This document shows positions 63,277 through 64,000 of a DNA stretch of 64,000 nucleotides, one piece after another. Location: positions 248,001 through 312,000 of IMG/VR virus record IMGVR_UViG_3300023174_000039; one strand, 5' to 3'. The notes under the pieces were generated by a model. The model had not been told where the DNA came from, did not search any database, and worked only from the letters and a program-made list of their open reading frames with translations. Source of the DNA: a virus. Numbering within the stretch: the stretch's first letter is position 1; every line of letters starts with the position of its first letter. A program made the position numbers and the translations under genes.

Positions 63277-63776
63277 GTTCTTGGGTCTTTTCTATGTTGA
63301 AATAAGCCAGTGAGATACTCTTCGGGCCAGGTGTCATAAAATCCTCGCTTGGCCATTAACTGTGCTTTTGAATCAAGATCGCTCAGACTTTGTACTAATG
63401 CAAGCGCATATGTACCTTGATTCATACAGATTCCGTTGACAATTTCAACATCGTTGGGATGATCTTCAAGTGTTAACAAATCTGCATTTAACAAAAAATC
63501 TCTGTTGGCCTGATCTAAGCTACTTGCAAACAGGTCGTGTGGCCATTCTTTAGGATCATATGCATACACAATAACTTCTTTGTCGCCCATGCCATACCGG
63601 GCACGATTTTTAAGATCAAAGTAAGGATCAGCACCAATGAACACATCGTAGCTGTTTTTGAGTCTTGAGCTACGAGCATATGGGCAAGGAGGGAAGTTGC
63701 CCAGGGCAGGATGCGGAACTTCTACAAAGTTCACAATCCACTGCTCAATATCTCGTTTAACTTGATCTATATCCAT
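63273..63776 (-). CDS. Conserved protein of unknown function (167 residues)
   Basis: A 167-residue protein beginning with a helix (MDIDQVKRDIEQWIVNFVEV) and then a striking HPALGNFPPCPYARSS segment. Later parts are EVIVYAYDPKEWPHDLF and NQGTYALALVQSLSDLDSKA. Similar 'PPCPYA' proteins appear in marine phages and bacteria without assigned function. The Cys-Pro-Tyr element could be a metal or cofactor site, which is speculation. It abuts the upstream partial gene (one-base overlap) and overlaps the next by 4 bp. Confidence 0.55.
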   Translation of the reverse strand: MDIDQVKRDIEQWIVNFVEVPHPALGNFPPCPYARSSRLKNSYDVFIGADPYFDLKNRARYGMGDKEVIVYAYDPKEWPHDLFASSLDQANRDFLLNADLLTLEDHPNDVEIVNGICMNQGTYALALVQSLSDLDSKAQLMAKRGFYDTWPEEYLTGLFQHRKDPRT

Positions 63777-64000
63777 TAGAAGAACGGTAGTTTGCTGTTT
63801 TTAGTTGTTTCAAGATTGTCTTTGATTAACTCACTGATCATCTGACGTTCATGATGACTCATGTTCATAACATCATCATAACTGGCTCCGCCACGCATGT
63901 ACCACGACATTTTTAAGCCTTGACGTCTTAGGTCACTGGCCTCCTGGTCCATCCTGTCTACCATAGCAGAAATCTGCTCAGCTGACGAAATCAGGAGGCG
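63776..64000 (-). CDS. Conserved T4-like phage protein, N-terminus outside window
   Basis: The frame is open through the right edge (RLLISSAEQISA precedes the first in-window Met at 63964), so the gene is probably partial here. The visible part has a helical N-terminus (EASDLRRQGLKMSWYMRGGA) and ends with a helix and ETTKNSKLPFF. The M-S-W-Y-M-R-G-G...LPFF pattern recurs in marine T4-like phages (from memory), where I associate it loosely with baseplate-hub assembly genes; that link is weak. The start in this window cannot be settled. Confidence 0.6.
   Translation of the reverse strand, partial: RLLISSAEQISAMVDRMDQEASDLRRQGLKMSWYMRGGASYDDVMNMSHHERQMISELIKDNLETTKNSKLPFF

Noticed and set aside
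1-64000. Assignment to a cyanophage
   Set aside because: The structural genes resemble marine T4-likes in general, but no photosynthesis or cyanophage-specific metabolic genes are present, so the host stays open.

Overview
This window looks like part of the genome of a T4-like marine myophage. The hallmarks are relatives of T4 gp25, gp6, gp5, gp53 and gp48 in the baseplate module, a gp55-like late sigma factor, and the gp47/gp46 recombination nuclease. GC content is moderate to low, judged by eye. There are no photosynthesis genes, and the host cannot be named from this sequence. I saw no tRNA or CRISPR array.

Layout. (1) 1-6289 and 6252-23390 are an accessory region. A repeat-protein gene (minus strand, cut by the window edge) diverges from a plus-strand run of two signature-sharing glycosyltransferase-like proteins, an amidinotransferase, an SGNH hydrolase and a radical SAM protein. 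Facing it is a 17-kb minus-strand operon of 16 genes whose ends mostly overlap or abut: six radical SAM proteins with an N-terminal twitch-like domain, two more signature-sharing proteins, two SGNH hydrolases, a carbamoyltransferase, three GT-A-like proteins and four unknowns. (2) 23461-54918 (minus) is the late virion module: fibre and structural proteins, a single 4,936-residue protein, then gp6, gp25, a structural protein, gp5, a hub protein, gp53 and a gp48-like protein. T4-late-type octamers (TATAAATA or near matches) precede several of these genes. (3) 55045-61503 (plus) holds gp55, gp47, a methyltransferase, gp46, another radical SAM protein, a SegE-like GIY-YIG protein and a small CxxC protein, behind a sigma70-like promoter. 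(4) 61504-61970 is noncoding, rich in potential hairpins, with two intrinsic terminators for the opposing genes. (5) 61971-64000 (minus) encodes an MTA/SAH-type nucleosidase and four conserved phage proteins.

How it may fit together (inference). Eight radical SAM enzymes, four signature-sharing putative glycosyltransferases, three GT-A-like proteins, three SGNH esterases, a carbamoyltransferase and an amidinotransferase suggest a phage-encoded surface or virion modification system. The nucleosidase could clear 5'-deoxyadenosine or methylthioadenosine by-products. The giant protein and the fibre proteins presumably carry host-recognition functions. The accessory operon has its own sigma70-like promoter, packed directly against the terminator of the late module.
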